Below are positions 5,235 through 5,748 of a stretch of 5,748 bases of DNA, one piece after another. Each line of letters begins with the position of its first letter. The first letter of the stretch is position 1. The notes below the pieces were generated by a model. That model saw only the letters and a program-made list of their open reading frames with translations. It had not been told where the DNA came from and did not search any database. The translations under genes and the position numbers were made by a program. This DNA comes from an uncultured Flavobacteriales bacterium (GTDB lineage Bacteria > Bacteroidota > Bacteroidia > Flavobacteriales_D > Sanyastnellaceae): contig CALBSW010000026.1 in assembly GCA_937967465.1 (NCBI GenBank), forward strand, positions 1 through 5,748, read 5' to 3'.

Positions 5235-5748
5235 ATGTCCATTGCCCTTCTGCTCCTTCTCGTCCTGCCATTGATCCACATGGTCACCTTGCCCCGGCTG
5301 TTCAAGCGGGCAGGACTGACGGCGTGGCATGGCTTCGTCCCCGGATTGAACTACTGGATTTGGCTCAGCCTGTTGAAGCGTCCCAAACATTGGTGGATTG
5401 GCTTGATTTTTCCGGGCCCGAACCTCATCATGTTCACCATCCTGCATGTCGAGACCGGCATTGCATTCGGCAAGCGTTCGACCGCCCAACAATGGCTCAT
5501 GGGTGCCCTGCCCTGGGTGGGGATGGTGACGCTGGCGTTCGGTGGTCAGGACGCTTATGTGGGCCCCCGGAACTGGGAGGGCAAGAAGAAAGGCATGGCG
5601 CGCGAGTGGAGCGAAGCCATCCTGTGGGCCACCGTCGTGGCCTCCCTCCTTCGGGGCTACGTGTTTGAGGCCTTCATGATTCCCACGGCTTCGATGGAGG
5701 ACAGCATGCTCGTCGGAGACTACTTGGTGGTCAGCAAGATGAGCTACG
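5235..5748 (+). CDS. lepB: Signal peptidase I with extra N-terminal membrane region (3' end missing)
   Basis: Type I signal peptidase cleaves signal peptides from exported proteins at the outer face of the inner membrane. The 171 visible residues include IPTASMEDSMLVGDYLVVSK (149-168), the box surrounding catalytic S153 (codon 5691-5693), equivalent to S90 of E. coli LepB. The catalytic lysine and the rest of the fold lie beyond the right edge. Before this box the protein has an unusual membrane region: hydrophobic segments at about 1-18, 52-70 and 86-103, then the canonical anchor at about 128-147. The tryptophan-rich stretch (W31, W41, W43, W53, W54) resembles the DUF5684-like extension I recall from Bacteroidota LepB proteins. 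An in-frame stop lies at 5190-5192 and no other ATG intervenes, so ATG 5235 is the start. It follows dapB by 25 nt with no hairpin between, so it probably belongs to the same transcript. Confidence 0.92.
   Translation, partial: MSIALLLLLVLPLIHMVTLPRLFKRAGLTAWHGFVPGLNYWIWLSLLKRPKHWWIGLIFPGPNLIMFTILHVETGIAFGKRSTAQQWLMGALPWVGMVTLAFGGQDAYVGPRNWEGKKKGMAREWSEAILWATVVASLLRGYVFEAFMIPTASMEDSMLVGDYLVVSKMSY

Noticed and set aside
5272..5280. Second DnaA-box-like 9-mer TGATCCACA in lepB
   Set aside because: It has one mismatch to the consensus and lies inside coding sequence. About one such match is expected by chance in a window of this size.
4680..5492. Minus-strand open frame spanning dapB and the start of lepB (270 codons)
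   Set aside because: It crosses two well-supported plus-strand genes, and its low-complexity Pro/Arg/Gln-rich translation looks like a compositional shadow.
5324..5668. Plus-strand 114-codon open frame inside lepB
   Set aside because: It is in another frame from lepB, which has membrane segments and the catalytic serine box; the alternative translation shows no domain.

Overview
This 5.7-kb window appears to be chromosomal DNA from a GC-rich member of the Bacteroidota (52-63% GC in the lines I counted by hand). Three things point there. The first gene ends in a type B sorting domain of the type IX secretion system (T9SS). Two families largely confined to the phylum, a DUF3276 PUR-domain protein and a DUF5683 protein, are present. 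The signal peptidase I carries an extra multi-pass membrane region ahead of its catalytic domain. I lean towards a Flavobacteriales-like lineage but cannot fix the order.

All eight genes are on the plus strand. Positions 1-995 hold the 3' end of a secreted, PKD-repeat adhesin-like protein. A 45-bp gap with a weak promoter candidate leads to a small PUR-family nucleic-acid-binding protein (1041-1409). The 91-bp gap after it (1410-1500) is the main non-coding region. It contains a 10-bp-stem hairpin overlapped by a perfect consensus DnaA box, then a weak -7-like promoter element.

From 1501 to the right edge runs a tightly packed block that looks like one operon: a UPF0173 metallo-hydrolase, parA, parB, a DUF5683 membrane protein, dapB and lepB (cut by the edge). 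Junctions are 2 nt, 10 nt, a 1-nt overlap (TGATG), a 4-nt overlap (ATGA) and 25 nt. The block joins chromosome segregation (ParA ATPase and ParB CTPase), lysine/diaminopimelate synthesis (DapB, feeding peptidoglycan) and protein export (LepB). This suggests coordinated growth and cell-cycle housekeeping.

I see no mobile element, CRISPR array, tRNA, rRNA or clear parS site. Nothing here amounts to a new defence or mobile system. The points most worth checking are the DnaA box with its hairpin upstream of the par operon, the near-fusion of the metallo-hydrolase to parA, and the uncharacterised DUF5683 protein translationally linked to both parB and dapB.
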